A stretch of DNA of 64,000 nucleotides from an uncultured Muribaculaceae bacterium (GCA_910585755.1 CAJUFH010000009.1:1-64000); one strand, 5' to 3'; counted from the stretch's first letter, positions 43,812 through 53,075 are shown. The notes: generated by a model from the letters alone, not told the origin. Numbers and translations: made by a program.

Positions 43812-44156
43812 ATGGGACTTTTAAAATACAAAGGATATACTGGGTCGGTAGAATTTAACGAAGAGGATAATTGCCTTTATGGTAAAGTACAGGGGCTGAA
43901 AAAGGTACTCATTTCCTATGAGGGTACAACAATAATGGAAATCAAACAGGATTTCGAATCGGCGGTGGACGGTTATCTTGCGGGATGCGCTGCCCGCGGG
44001 ATTGAACCGGCTAAGCCGTATAGCGGGCGTTTTGTCGTCCGTATGCCGTCAGAGCTTCATAGTCGGATAGCTGGAATTGCCGCGGCAACAGGAACCACAA
44101 TCAACGATTTCATAAATCGTGCGATTGCTAATGAGGTTAGCCATTCAGCTCTATGA
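43812..44156 (+). CDS. hicB: HicB-family antitoxin
   Basis: A 114-residue partner of HicA. The N-terminal degenerate HicB fold shows YKGYTGSVEFNEEDNCLYGK and then FESAVDGYL. The C-terminal 40 residues form a ribbon-helix-helix (FVVRMPSELHSRIAGIAA), which should bind the hicAB promoter and autoregulate it. ATG 43812 was chosen; a TTG at 43806 is in frame but overlaps the hicA stop. Confidence 0.9.
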   Translation: MGLLKYKGYTGSVEFNEEDNCLYGKVQGLKKVLISYEGTTIMEIKQDFESAVDGYLAGCAARGIEPAKPYSGRFVVRMPSELHSRIAGIAAATGTTINDFINRAIANEVSHSAL

Positions 44157-44233
44157 GGAGATAAAGCCGAATGTGTCTGTCAGACTGGCCGCAACATGGA
44201 GGTATGATGCTTCCCTTAAGAATAGACAAAGGG

Positions 44234-44974
44234 TTATTTGATGGGGGAGTGAGTTAGGGTGTTGAGGGAGGCGCGGCGGGCCTGGGAGTGCTGGAGGGAG
44301 CGGGGGATGGTGTAGAGGCGGCCGTCTTTAAGGAGGTGGGAGCCGGTCTGGTGGAAACAGAAGGGGATGCCTGCGGCGAGGGACTGGCGGTGCAGGTCGA
44401 GGACCCAGTCGAAGTCGAGCGTGCGGGCGTATTTCCCGGACTCGCCTCCGACAGAAACCTCCTCAATCAAGGCGGGGTCGAGATACGGGGCGAGGTTTAT
44501 GCTGCCGAGCAACGGGGCCGCGATGATAAGTCTGTGTCGTATCGGCAATGAGAGGAAGACCGGGAGCCGGGCGTCGGCGCGCTCTTGGTTCTCGACCGTG
44601 CACCCCACGGCAACGTTCTCGTAGCCTTCGCCCCAGTCGGGTGGGAGGCATAGCGCCAGGCGTTCAATCCGTTTTGTGAAAAAGAAGAAAGCGCAGTCGG
44701 AGCGTTGTCGGATTATTTCCCATATTTCGGGACGCCATTCGTCGGCTTCGTCTATCAGGAAGTCGGAGGTAAAGCAGAGGGCGAACTCGGTCCCGGCGGG
44801 GAATTTCAGGTTCTTTTGCCTGTCGCGGCGTAGCGGGAGGTTGAACGAGGCGGTTCTCCGAACCTCGTCGGGCGGAATCGCGGTTCCGAAAGCCGCATCC
44901 TCGCGGTAGACGTAGCAGTGCTTGCATCCGGCGCTGATTTTGTGGCATCCATGCCACGGATTCCACATCGGCAT
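44234..44974 (-). CDS. DUF5131 family protein (phage Gp37/Gp68-like)
   Basis: A 246-residue protein whose N-terminus has the Cys cluster WNPWHGCHKISAGCKHCYVY, typical of the DUF5131 family, with radical-SAM-like spacing (C-x5-C-x2-C). Further matches are CFTSDFLIDEADEWR, FFFFTKRIERL and the conserved PLLGSINL. The family is found in phages and in stand-alone bacterial genes; the reaction is unknown. It is last in the purA-AIM24-DUF5131 unit. Confidence 0.85.
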   Translation of the reverse strand: MPMWNPWHGCHKISAGCKHCYVYREDAAFGTAIPPDEVRRTASFNLPLRRDRQKNLKFPAGTEFALCFTSDFLIDEADEWRPEIWEIIRQRSDCAFFFFTKRIERLALCLPPDWGEGYENVAVGCTVENQERADARLPVFLSLPIRHRLIIAAPLLGSINLAPYLDPALIEEVSVGGESGKYARTLDFDWVLDLHRQSLAAGIPFCFHQTGSHLLKDGRLYTIPRSLQHSQARRASLNTLTHSPIK

Positions 44975-44981
44975 ACGCGGT

Positions 44982-45617
44982 TTATTCTACAACGGGCAGC
45001 AGCGAGCCGGGTGACAGGTAGACGCGTCCAGGGCCGGTCACGGATAGCATAGAGAAACCTTCGCCCCCTAAGAAATTGTCGGCGGAGACGTTGGCCGACA
45101 TGCGGCTCTCGTCGATTCCGTGGAGTGCTATGATATGGTTTTCGTCAATCTCGATTGTCTCTCCGGGGCGCAGGTCAAGTGTCATCGGGGTGTCCTTTGT
45201 GTCGAGGTAGACGGTGCCGCGCCCTGCGATTTTCTGCAGGAAGAGCCCCATTCCACCCATGAAGCCGCGTAAGGAGATCTTGGAGCTGATTTCCATGCGG
45301 CTGTCGGCGGCTACGAACACCCCGCTGTGGCATAGGAGCGTTTCGCCTGAGAGCTGTACGGGAAGCAGCCCGCAGGAGCTGCCGATCACGGCTTTGCGCG
45401 GCATCCCGCAGTCGTTGAACAGGCGTATTACGAACAGCGACTCGCCGGATAGCTTCGCTTTCAGAATCCGTTTTAGTCCCGAGCCGTTGAGCCCTACCTC
45501 TTTCCTTAATCCGGCTTCCAGATAAATAAGCGCCCCCTTCTGGGCGAAGAACTCTTCGCCCGGAAAGAGGGTCACTTCAAGATGCTGGATGAAATTGCCG
45601 GAGAGTCTGCAATCCAT
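44982..45617 (-). CDS. AIM24/TIGR00266 family protein
   Basis: A 211-residue beta-rich protein of the AIM24 family, with VTLFPGEEFFAQKGALIYLE near the N-terminus, FLQKIAGRGTVYLDTKDT-type repeats in the middle and LGGEGFSMLSVTGPGRVYL near the end. Bacterial members have no settled function. It lies between purA (14 bases upstream) and DUF5131 (7 bases downstream) on the same strand. Confidence 0.88.
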   Translation of the reverse strand: MDCRLSGNFIQHLEVTLFPGEEFFAQKGALIYLEAGLRKEVGLNGSGLKRILKAKLSGESLFVIRLFNDCGMPRKAVIGSSCGLLPVQLSGETLLCHSGVFVAADSRMEISSKISLRGFMGGMGLFLQKIAGRGTVYLDTKDTPMTLDLRPGETIEIDENHIIALHGIDESRMSANVSADNFLGGEGFSMLSVTGPGRVYLSPGSLLPVVE

Positions 45618-45631
45618 ACGGTTCGTTAATT

Positions 45632-46903
45632 TTAGCGGATGATTGTCTGGGTGCGGTCGGGGCCGACGGAGACAATGGTTATCGGGGTCGCGAGTTCCTT
45701 TTCGAGGAAGGCGATATATGCCTTGAAGTTGGCGGGGAACTGCTCTTCAGAGGTTATCGCAGTCATCGGTGTCTTCCAGCCGGGAAGGGTGGTGTAGACC
45801 GGTTCTACGGTTCCGTCGGCAATGGAGTAGGGGAACTGGTCGGTTTCCTTGCCGTCGATTTTGTAGGCCACGCAGGCTTTAACCTCGTCGAAATCGTCGA
45901 GCACGTCGCTCTTCATCATTATCAGCCGGGTCACGCCGTTGACCATGATGGCGTATTTGAGAGCTACGAGGTCGATCCATCCGCAGCGGCGTTCGCGGCC
46001 TGTCACGGCGCCGTATTCGTGGCCGAGGTCGCGGATGCGCTTGCCGGTCTCGTCGAACAGCTCGGTGGGGAAGGGGCCGCTGCCGACGCGGGTGCAGTAA
46101 GCCTTGAAAATGCCGTAGACTTCTCCGATACGGTTGGGGGCGATGCCGAGACCCACGCAGGCTCCGGCGCAGACGGTGTTGGAGGAGGTCACGAAGGGAT
46201 AGGAGCCGAAGTCGACGTCGAGCATCGTTCCCTGAGCGCCTTCGCAGAGCACGCTCTTGCCGCTGTTGAGCAGCCCGTTGACGAGGTATTCGCCGTTGAC
46301 AATCTCATATTCGGCGAGATACTCTATCGCTTCCATCCATTCCTTTTCGAGCCGTGCGAGGGTGTCGGAATCCGGGGTAGCTCCGAGCGACGCGAGACGG
46401 CTGAGGTGGAGGGCTTTGAGAGCGGCGTATTTCTCCTCGAAATTGTCGGCGATGTCGCCGACGCGGAGGCCGTTGCGGGCTGTCTTGTCGGTGTATGTCG
46501 GGCCGATGCCTTTGCCTGTGGTTCCGATTTTAGCGCCACCTTTGGCTTTCTCGCTGGCGGCGTCGAGGAGGCGGTGGGTCGGAAGAATCAGATGGGCCTT
46601 GCGGGAGATTTTGAGGTTATCCTTAAGAGGAACACCGGCGGCTTCGAGGTCACGCGCTTCCGATGCGAAGAGAACCGGGTCGAGCACGACACCGTTGCCG
46701 ATGATATTCAGGCTGCGGTTCTGGAACACGCCGGAGGGGATTGAGCGGAGCACGAATTTCTTGCCGTCAAATTCGAGGGTGTGTCCGGCGTTGGGGCCTC
46801 CCTGGAAACGGGCGACGGCATCATAGCGGGGGGTCAGCACGTCGACTACCTTACCTTTTCCTTCGTCGCCCCATTGGAGGCCGAGCAAAACGTCAGCTTT
46901 CAT
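45632..46903 (-). CDS. purA: Adenylosuccinate synthetase
   Basis: It makes adenylosuccinate from IMP, aspartate and GTP in AMP synthesis. The 423 residues include the GTP loop LLGLQWGDEGKGK at the N-terminus, GPNAGHTLEF near 37, GTTGKGIGPTYTDK near 124 and the IMP/Asp loop region TGRERRCGWIDL near 297. It follows fur by 43 bases on the same strand. Confidence 0.97.
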   Translation of the reverse strand: MKADVLLGLQWGDEGKGKVVDVLTPRYDAVARFQGGPNAGHTLEFDGKKFVLRSIPSGVFQNRSLNIIGNGVVLDPVLFASEARDLEAAGVPLKDNLKISRKAHLILPTHRLLDAASEKAKGGAKIGTTGKGIGPTYTDKTARNGLRVGDIADNFEEKYAALKALHLSRLASLGATPDSDTLARLEKEWMEAIEYLAEYEIVNGEYLVNGLLNSGKSVLCEGAQGTMLDVDFGSYPFVTSSNTVCAGACVGLGIAPNRIGEVYGIFKAYCTRVGSGPFPTELFDETGKRIRDLGHEYGAVTGRERRCGWIDLVALKYAIMVNGVTRLIMMKSDVLDDFDEVKACVAYKIDGKETDQFPYSIADGTVEPVYTTLPGWKTPMTAITSEEQFPANFKAYIAFLEKELATPITIVSVGPDRTQTIIR

Positions 46904-46946
46904 TTTTTCTATTCTTTCTAACAGTTTATGTGATATGAGGAAATTT

Positions 46947-47447
46947 TTACGATGGTTTGTGGGCGCTTCCTGGGGTGCCCTGTCGGCGCAGCTTGCGCTG
47001 GCATCTCGAACAGATGCCGTAGACGTAGAGGGAGAAATGGGAGGGCTGGAAGCGCGGGAACTTGTGGGAAGTTATTTCGGGAGGGAGGGCGGGTTCGCGT
47101 TGTTCCCGTACGCGGCCGCAGGAGGTGCACACGAGGTGGAGGTGGGGCTCCTTTCCTCCGAGAGTAGCCCGTTCGTATTGCGCGGGCTGGTTGCCGAACT
47201 GGTGGCGGAGGAGCAGCCCGGCGTCTACGAGAACCTGCAGCGACGCGTAGAGCGTCGAGCGGCTCACGTGGTATCCGTCATTTTCGAGTATGCCGTACAA
47301 CTCGTCTGCAAAGAAGTGTTTCCCGGTAGAATATGCTTTCTCCAGGATGGCAAGCCTTTCCGGCGTCCGGCGCATTTTCTGTTTTTTCAGGAACTCGGCA
47401 AGCCGCGCCTTGGCCTGCAGGAGCTGGTCGTTGTTGTTTTCAGCCAT
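46947..47447 (-). CDS. Fur-family transcriptional regulator
   Basis: A 166-residue metal- or peroxide-responsive repressor. The winged helix spans about residues 10-90 (RRTPERLAILEKAYSTGKHF, SRSTLYASLQVL). The structural zinc cysteines are CTSC and CSRC, and the His-rich HLHLV segment contributes to the regulatory site. ATG 47447 follows a -7 box; an upstream ATG at 47498 lies before that box and cannot be used from it. Whether it senses iron, zinc or peroxide is not clear from sequence. Confidence 0.9.
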   Translation of the reverse strand: MAENNNDQLLQAKARLAEFLKKQKMRRTPERLAILEKAYSTGKHFFADELYGILENDGYHVSRSTLYASLQVLVDAGLLLRHQFGNQPAQYERATLGGKEPHLHLVCTSCGRVREQREPALPPEITSHKFPRFQPSHFSLYVYGICSRCQRKLRRQGTPGSAHKPS

Positions 47448-47475
47448 ATCAGACGAATGGATGGCGATTCTTCCG

Positions 47476-47483
47476 CAAAGATA
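47476..47483 (-). promoter_or_regulatory. Promoter -7 element of fur-purA
   Basis: TATCTTTG on the minus strand, an exact -7 box 28 bases before the fur start. It sits in the 72-base gap after dnaG. No TTTG at -33 is visible. Confidence 0.55.
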
Positions 47484-47519
47484 CGCAAATTTCCCCACAT
47501 TCGCGCTCCCGGCGGCTAC

Positions 47520-49769
47520 TTATTTGCGGCGGGAGATGCGGAGCGGCTCGTAGACGCGCTCGCCGATATGCTCGGCCAGGGCGGCGCAGAAAGCCTGCCA
47601 TTTCTTCTGTTTGTCAAGCAGTTCGTAAATTTCCGCGATATTGTAGTCCGGCTGGCTCTGGATTCTTCTTATTTCCTGCTTTATGTCGTCGAAGTTGCAG
47701 CGGGCAACGTCGTATTTCAGCGCTATAAGCGCCTGTGGCACAATTTGTTCGAGGCGGTCTTCCTCGGTCTCTACCTTGGTGTTGTTCTTGAAGTAGATTT
47801 TGCTGAGCTGGTGCTTCTCTACAACCAGGTCGGTAGTGACCCGCCGGACACTGTCGTCGGGAGAGGACGCGAGATGCTTTTCGAGGAAGGAGAGCGCGAA
47901 GTCGCGGAGTTCGCCGAGGTAGAGGTCGTCGGCTTGCTGGCGCAGCCGCTTTTCCCGGATTGTTATCTCGGCCATATCGTTGGCTGAGTCGCGGATGTCG
48001 TTTATTCCGGCCGCGATAAATTCCTCCCTCCTGGCGGCTGCCTGGGCGGTAAAGTCGGCCATTGCGCCTTCCCACCTCTGCGCACGGAGTTCGACCGCCT
48101 GGTCGAAAATATTTTTGTAAAGTCCGTTGGAGAAATCTATACCGTCGGCCTCGAGGTCCTCGCGTACGAAATCAATCACTTTGACGAACTCCTGTGCGGC
48201 CCCTTCGGCATCAAATTTCTGCCCCAGGTCGAGCATGCCGTATTTGAGCACGAGGCGGAGCAGTTCTTTTTCGCGCGGGGCGAGCATCGCCGCATGCGTG
48301 TCGGTAGCGGCGGAAGAGATGGCGCCCGTCTCCTGCTTCTCTTCTCTGACCGGCTGTGAGGCGGCTTCGGCAGCATCCGCCTCGGCGACTCCGGGACCGT
48401 TGGCGATGGAGTCTCTCGCCGCATTGCGTCGGCGCTCGACGGCGCTTTGCTCCTGGCGCTTCGCCCATTCGGCGGCTACGGCGCGGGTAAGAACCCCTTC
48501 GTCTATGCCAAACTGCTGGGAGCATTGCTGGATGTATATCGTTCGGGTAAGTTCTACGGGAATCGCCGCTATGGAGCGGACGATGTCGCCTATCGCCTTG
48601 GAGCGTTTTATCGGGTCGTTGGCGCAGTCGTCAAGGAGGATTCGGCTCTTGAAATGGATGAAGTCAACCTCGTTGGCCTTTATGTATTCCTCGACTTCCG
48701 AAGACGAATGGTGCTGGGCGAAAGAGTCGGGGTCGTCTCCCTCGGGCAGAAGCAGTACCTTGATGTTCAGCCCTTCGGCGAGGAGCATGTCGATTCCGCG
48801 TAGCGATGCCTTGATGCCGGCCGCGTCGGAGTCGTAGATGACGGTCACGTTCTCCGTGAAGCGGTGAATCAGGCGTATCTGTCCTTCGGTAAGGGAGGTG
48901 CCGGAGGATGCCACGACGTTTTCGATGCCGCTCTGGTGCATCGAGATAACGTCCATATACCCCTCGACGAGTATGCACTTGTCCTGTTTTACTATCGCCT
49001 GTTTGGCCTGGTAAAGGCCGTAGAGCTCGCGGCTTTTGGAATAGATTATCGACTCGGGGGAGTTGACGTATTTCGCGACGGATTTGTCGGAACGGAGGGT
49101 GCGGCCGCCGAACGCTACCACTTTTCCCGACATCGTGAACACGGGATAGATTACCCTTCCGCGGAAGCGGTCGTAAATTCCGTGTTCCCCTTTCGAGCAA
49201 AGTCCGGTGTCGAGCAGGAATTTCTCGTTGTAGCCTTTCGCGATCGCGGCGTCGTAGAGGTCAGTGCTCTTCTGAAGGGCGTAGCCGAGGTGGAAGCGCT
49301 TTATCGCCCAGTCGTTGATACCGCGTTCGCGGAAGTACGCCAGGCCTATGTCGCGCCCGTCGGGGGTGTCGGCCATGACGCTTTCGAAATGGCGCATGGC
49401 GAAGTCGTTGACCTCCATCATACCCTGGCGCTCGGTCTGTTCGCGACGCTCGTCGTCGCTCATCTCGCGCTCCTGGATTTCGATGTGGTATTTCTTCGCG
49501 AGCCATCGGAGCGCCTCGTTAAAGGTCATCTGCTCCAGCTCCATCAGGAAGTTGACGGGGCTGCCTCCCTTGCCGCAACTGAAACACTTGCAAATCCCTT
49601 TCGAGGGGGAGACGGAAAACGACGGGGTACGCTCGTTATGGAAGGGGCATAGCCCCATATAGTTGGCGCCCTTGCGTTTCAGGTGCACGAAGTCCGACAC
49701 CACCTCTACGATGTTGGCGGTGTCGATAATCCGTTGCACGGTCTCCCTGTCGATAAGGCCCTTGCTCAT
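47520..49769 (-). CDS. dnaG: DNA primase
   Basis: It synthesises RNA primers at the replication fork. The 749-residue protein has the CHC2 zinc site (Cys41, His44, Cys62, Cys65), the TOPRIM catalytic domain with LVEGYMDVISMHQSG near 265 and YDSDAAGIKASLRGID near 313, and a long C-terminal helical region for DnaB binding. An Ala/Glu/Gln-rich linker lies near residues 440-500. It is 30 bases downstream of the porin gene on the same strand. Confidence 0.96.
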   Translation of the reverse strand: MSKGLIDRETVQRIIDTANIVEVVSDFVHLKRKGANYMGLCPFHNERTPSFSVSPSKGICKCFSCGKGGSPVNFLMELEQMTFNEALRWLAKKYHIEIQEREMSDDERREQTERQGMMEVNDFAMRHFESVMADTPDGRDIGLAYFRERGINDWAIKRFHLGYALQKSTDLYDAAIAKGYNEKFLLDTGLCSKGEHGIYDRFRGRVIYPVFTMSGKVVAFGGRTLRSDKSVAKYVNSPESIIYSKSRELYGLYQAKQAIVKQDKCILVEGYMDVISMHQSGIENVVASSGTSLTEGQIRLIHRFTENVTVIYDSDAAGIKASLRGIDMLLAEGLNIKVLLLPEGDDPDSFAQHHSSSEVEEYIKANEVDFIHFKSRILLDDCANDPIKRSKAIGDIVRSIAAIPVELTRTIYIQQCSQQFGIDEGVLTRAVAAEWAKRQEQSAVERRRNAARDSIANGPGVAEADAAEAASQPVREEKQETGAISSAATDTHAAMLAPREKELLRLVLKYGMLDLGQKFDAEGAAQEFVKVIDFVREDLEADGIDFSNGLYKNIFDQAVELRAQRWEGAMADFTAQAAARREEFIAAGINDIRDSANDMAEITIREKRLRQQADDLYLGELRDFALSFLEKHLASSPDDSVRRVTTDLVVEKHQLSKIYFKNNTKVETEEDRLEQIVPQALIALKYDVARCNFDDIKQEIRRIQSQPDYNIAEIYELLDKQKKWQAFCAALAEHIGERVYEPLRISRRK

Positions 49770-49799
49770 TTATGCCTAAAATTTGTTTCAGTAGATGAT

Positions 49800-50837
49800 T
49801 TAAAACTTGACAACCAGTTCTGCTACGATTTTGTCGTCCGCACCAACTGGAGCCTCTACGCCGGAATCGTAGAAATACTTCTCGTAGTTCAGGCGCAGGG
49901 CGACCCTCAGGGGGGGACGCAGATATTCGAGCGCTGTGCCGACCGTTATTCTTTTGCGCGCGGGGTCGGTGTAGTTCAGTCCGTCGTCGCCGGGATTGCC
50001 GCTGGAATTGGCCGTCATGGAGTCGAAACGACCTTGGAATGACAGATTGTCGAACACGGTCTTTTCCAGCGGTATGGCGTAGGAGGCGAAGATGCCCCAC
50101 GCGTCGGTGGCACTCAGGGAGGAGCGCTCGTAGTGTTTGTGCTGGTATTCGGCTTCGGCTGTCCAGCGGCCCCCGTGCCATCCGAAAGTACCGTCGACGA
50201 TGTTCATACGCACTCCGTATGGCTTCATCGACAGATAGGATGCCGAAAGCAGGAAACCGCCCGGTTTCCATACAGCCTTTGCGGCGAAATCCATCGCTCC
50301 CTGCCATACGTCGTGGTTGCCCATCGGTTTCGAATTGAACACGCCTGCCTCGACCGTCAGCGGGAGCCCCTGGCGACCGTAATAACCTCCCTGCAATCCG
50401 ACTTCTCGGACATTGGCGAGGTATCTGCCCATAAATGAACGGTTGGCGAAGATGTAGGTACCTGGCCCGCGGAACACATCCACTCCGAACGGTACCCTGA
50501 ATTGGCCGGCCTTGACGCGCCAGGAGCCGGGGAGGGTCCATTGCGCCCACGCGTCAAGAATTTTCATCGTGCCGCGGTCGCACGCGTCGACGCGGATGTA
50601 GTAGCTCAACTGGCGTATGACATTCCCTTCGATTGACACGCGGGCGTTACGGACCTGGAACCGCTGGCGCCAGCCTTCGCTGCCGCCCCATTCCCCTTCG
50701 TAGCGAGTGCGGAGCACTCCGTGGAACTTGGGGGTGACATCGACTTTTTCCGCCTCCTCGGCCGCAGCGGCAGGGGAGGCGGGCAAAAGCGAAAGGGCTA
50801 ACAGCGCGGCGCGCGCGATGCCTTTAACGTCTGACAT
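49800..50837 (-). CDS. Outer-membrane porin, OprO/OprP-like
   Basis: A 345-residue exported barrel with a signal peptide (MSDVKGIARAALLALSLLPASPAAA). Motifs of the phosphate-selective porin family are seen: RNARVSIEGNV near 66, LDAWAQWTLPG near 97, VKAGQFRVPFGVD near 109 and the final strand KIVAELVVKF with a terminal Phe. An in-frame ATG lies 6 bases upstream at 50843. Substrate is not determined. The gene directly follows purT. Confidence 0.85.
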   Translation of the reverse strand: MSDVKGIARAALLALSLLPASPAAAAEEAEKVDVTPKFHGVLRTRYEGEWGGSEGWRQRFQVRNARVSIEGNVIRQLSYYIRVDACDRGTMKILDAWAQWTLPGSWRVKAGQFRVPFGVDVFRGPGTYIFANRSFMGRYLANVREVGLQGGYYGRQGLPLTVEAGVFNSKPMGNHDVWQGAMDFAAKAVWKPGGFLLSASYLSMKPYGVRMNIVDGTFGWHGGRWTAEAEYQHKHYERSSLSATDAWGIFASYAIPLEKTVFDNLSFQGRFDSMTANSSGNPGDDGLNYTDPARKRITVGTALEYLRPPLRVALRLNYEKYFYDSGVEAPVGADDKIVAELVVKF

Positions 50838-50843
50838 CGGCAA

Positions 50844-52034
50844 TCAGCGGGGAAGAACGTTTACTTTCAGTTTGTCCTGGGCGCGGCTGGCCTTGGCGCG
50901 GGCCTCCTCGAGGGTGTCAGCGGTGGCGAGAATGACGCCCATACGGCGGTGTCCCTTGATTTCAGGCTTGCCGAAGATACGCATCTGAACGCCCTCTTCC
51001 TCCAGAACAGCGTCGAGGTTGTCGAACTCCACCTTATCGGTATCCCCTTCGACGACAATCGCGCGGGAAGCGGAGGGGCCGTAGAAGCTGATTCCGGGAA
51101 CCGGCAGCCCGAGCAGCGCGCGGGCGTGAAGGCCGAACTCGCTGAGGTCCTGCGAAATCATGGTCACCATCCCTGTATCGTGGGGGCGCGGGGAGACCTC
51201 GCTGAAAATCACTTCGTCACCCTTGACAAACAGCTCCACGCCGAATATTCCGTAGCCGCCGAGAGCGTCGGTCACCTTGCGGGCTATTTCGCGGGCGCGG
51301 TCGAGAGCCGCGGGGCTCATCGGCTGGGGCTGCCACGATTCGCGGTAGTCGCCGTCGACCTGTATGTGGCCTATCGGCTCGCAGAAAGTGGTGCCGGAGA
51401 TGGAGCGGACTGTCAGCAGCGTTATTTCGTAATCGAAATCCACAAATCCTTCGACAATCACGCGTCCTGCGCCGGCGCGTCCTCCTTCCTGGGCTTCCTT
51501 CCAGGCGGCGTCAATCTGCTCGGGGCGCTTGATGGTCGACTGGCCGTGGCCCGACGAGCTCATTACCGGTTTTACGACGCAGGGAAGGCCGATTTCCTCA
51601 ATGGCCTTGTCGAATTCCTCGCGGCCGGAGGCGAAGCGGTAGCGCGAGGTGGGGAGCCCCAGCTCTTCGGCTGCCAGGCGGCGGATTCCCTCACGGTTCA
51701 TCGTGAGCCACGCCGCGCGGGCCGTAGGAGTGACGTTGTACCCTTCTTCTTCGAGCTTGAGGAGCTCGGGAGTAGCGATAGCCTCGACTTCGGGAATGAT
51801 ATGGTCGGGGCGTTCCTCCTCGACAGCCTTGCGGAGAGCTTCGGCGTCGAGCATGTTGAACACGCGCGACCTGTGGGCTATCTGCATCGCGGGGGCGCCG
51901 GCATATTTGTCGCACGCCACGACTTCGACGCCGTAGCGCTGCAGCTCGATAGCAACTTCTTTACCTAACTCGCCGCTGCCGAGCAACATGGCTTTGCGGC
52001 CTACTGGGGTCATTACTGATCCGATCTTGGTCAT
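50844..52034 (-). CDS. purT: Formate-dependent GAR transformylase 2
   Basis: It formylates GAR with formate and ATP, the folate-independent third step of purine synthesis. The 396-residue ATP-grasp protein has MLLGSGELGKEVAIELQR at residue 16, VVKPVMSSSGHGQS near 156 and SEVSPRPHDTGMVTM near 278. The ATG at 52034 matches the usual family start (KIGSVMTPVGRKA). It begins about 18 bases after its predicted start site. Confidence 0.95.
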   Translation of the reverse strand: MTKIGSVMTPVGRKAMLLGSGELGKEVAIELQRYGVEVVACDKYAGAPAMQIAHRSRVFNMLDAEALRKAVEEERPDHIIPEVEAIATPELLKLEEEGYNVTPTARAAWLTMNREGIRRLAAEELGLPTSRYRFASGREEFDKAIEEIGLPCVVKPVMSSSGHGQSTIKRPEQIDAAWKEAQEGGRAGAGRVIVEGFVDFDYEITLLTVRSISGTTFCEPIGHIQVDGDYRESWQPQPMSPAALDRAREIARKVTDALGGYGIFGVELFVKGDEVIFSEVSPRPHDTGMVTMISQDLSEFGLHARALLGLPVPGISFYGPSASRAIVVEGDTDKVEFDNLDAVLEEEGVQMRIFGKPEIKGHRRMGVILATADTLEEARAKASRAQDKLKVNVLPR

Positions 52035-52058
52035 AATTGGGACATTTGAATTCTTCTA

Positions 52059-52090
52059 CAAAATTACTCCAAATCCGCGACTACACCAAA
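52059..52090 (-). promoter_or_regulatory. Promoter of purT-porin-dnaG
   Basis: On the minus strand TTTG (52087-52090), 20 bases, TAATTTTG (52059-52066). Confidence 0.65.
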
Positions 52091-52224
52091 TCCGCCGGGA
52101 ACAAACGCGGCAACTCAGGCGTTATAGTGACAAAGAGCGACGGACTGCGGCAGCAGGAAGGCTCTCAGACGTTTCACACATCAAATTGAGGGGTCTTTCA
52201 AGAGAAAGACGGGTTAAAAAGAGG

Positions 52225-52255
52225 AGCGCGGTGGTCCCGACCATCCGCGCTCCAA
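52225..52255 (-). terminator. Terminator of the small membrane protein gene
   Basis: GGAGCGCGG-type arms of about 14 bp with one bulge, followed by CTCTTTTT on the minus strand. A second perfect 7-bp hairpin (GTCTTTC-AAGA-GAAAGAC) lies just downstream, at about 52192-52209. Confidence 0.75.
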
Positions 52256-52284
52256 ATCATTTTTGTAATATAAGCATTTCTAAT

Positions 52285-52470
52285 CTACCATATAAGGAAC
52301 AGTACGGCAGACGCCATGAAGAATATCAGGTAGCCTACCTGAAGGGTCCCTTGCCATTTCTTGAATTTTTCCATCTTTTCCGGGTCTTTGGCCGCGGCGG
52401 AGTTCCAGGCGAACATCGCGATTAACAGGATAAGTCCGGCTATTAGGCAGCCGATAGCAGTCCACATCAT
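52285..52470 (-). CDS. Small two-helix membrane protein
   Basis: A 61-residue protein with two hydrophobic helices (about 2-21 and 43-60) joined by a charged loop (KDPEKMEKFKKWQ). The ends face the same side if both span. It starts with two Met codons, and its own terminator follows, so it is probably a real single-gene unit. No family was recognised. Confidence 0.6.
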   Translation of the reverse strand: MMWTAIGCLIAGLILLIAMFAWNSAAAKDPEKMEKFKKWQGTLQVGYLIFFMASAVLFLIW

Positions 52471-52587
52471 AGTTGTAACGTTTTTATGGCCGTAGGCCGT
52501 TAATTATATAATATAAACAACAATTGGAAGCGAATTGTTAGCGCGCCGGCCGGAGTCGGCGGGTGTAGAAAAGTATTGGGCGAAAAA

Positions 52588-52619
52588 TTTGGGCACAATG
52601 GTTTTTATGGCTAAATTTG
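52588..52619 (+). promoter_or_regulatory. Promoter of the DUF3127 gene
   Basis: TTTG (52588-52591), 20 bases, TAAATTTG (52612-52619), 25 bases before the ATG. Confidence 0.65.
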
Positions 52620-52643
52620 TAAAAAATTAAACAGACATCTGAA

Positions 52644-53063
52644 ATGGAAATTGTAGGACGCATAATTGTGGCGCTTCCCGAAATGTCGGGCACATCCAAG
52701 CAGGGCAATCCCTGGAAGAAGCGCGAATATGTACTTGAAACCCAGGAGAACTATCCGAAAAAGGTACACTTTGACTTTTTCGGCGACCGCGCTGACCAGT
52801 ATCCCCTTAACGTCGGCGATATGATCAAGCTGAGTTTCGACATCGAAAGCCGCGAATATAACGGACGCTGGTTCACCAGCATACGCGGTTGGAAGTCGGA
52901 ACCCGCCACAATGGACGCTCCCGCCGGAATGCCGGCGCCGGGCCAGGCGTTCCCCGATCCTGTTCCTCCCGTAGGTTATGGCGCACCCGCGGCTCCCGCA
53001 GCAGGCGGATACCAGGCACCCGCGATGCCCGCTCCATCCCCTTCCGACGACCTTCCCTTCTAA
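52644..53063 (+). CDS. DUF3127 OB-fold protein with SSB-like tail
   Basis: A 139-residue protein matching DUF3127, a single-stranded-DNA-binding-like OB-fold (VGRIIVALPEMSGTSKQGNP at the start, VHFDFFGDRADQY near 50 and SFDIESREYNGRWFTSIRGW near 70-90). A Pro/Ala-rich tail (about 95-130) ends in SDDLPF, which resembles the acidic tip DDIPF of SSB that recruits repair and replication proteins. It lies in its own unit with a strong promoter and terminator. Binding to single-stranded DNA is inferred. Confidence 0.85.
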   Translation: MEIVGRIIVALPEMSGTSKQGNPWKKREYVLETQENYPKKVHFDFFGDRADQYPLNVGDMIKLSFDIESREYNGRWFTSIRGWKSEPATMDAPAGMPAPGQAFPDPVPPVGYGAPAAPAAGGYQAPAMPAPSPSDDLPF

Positions 53064-53075
53064 AATACTTAGATA

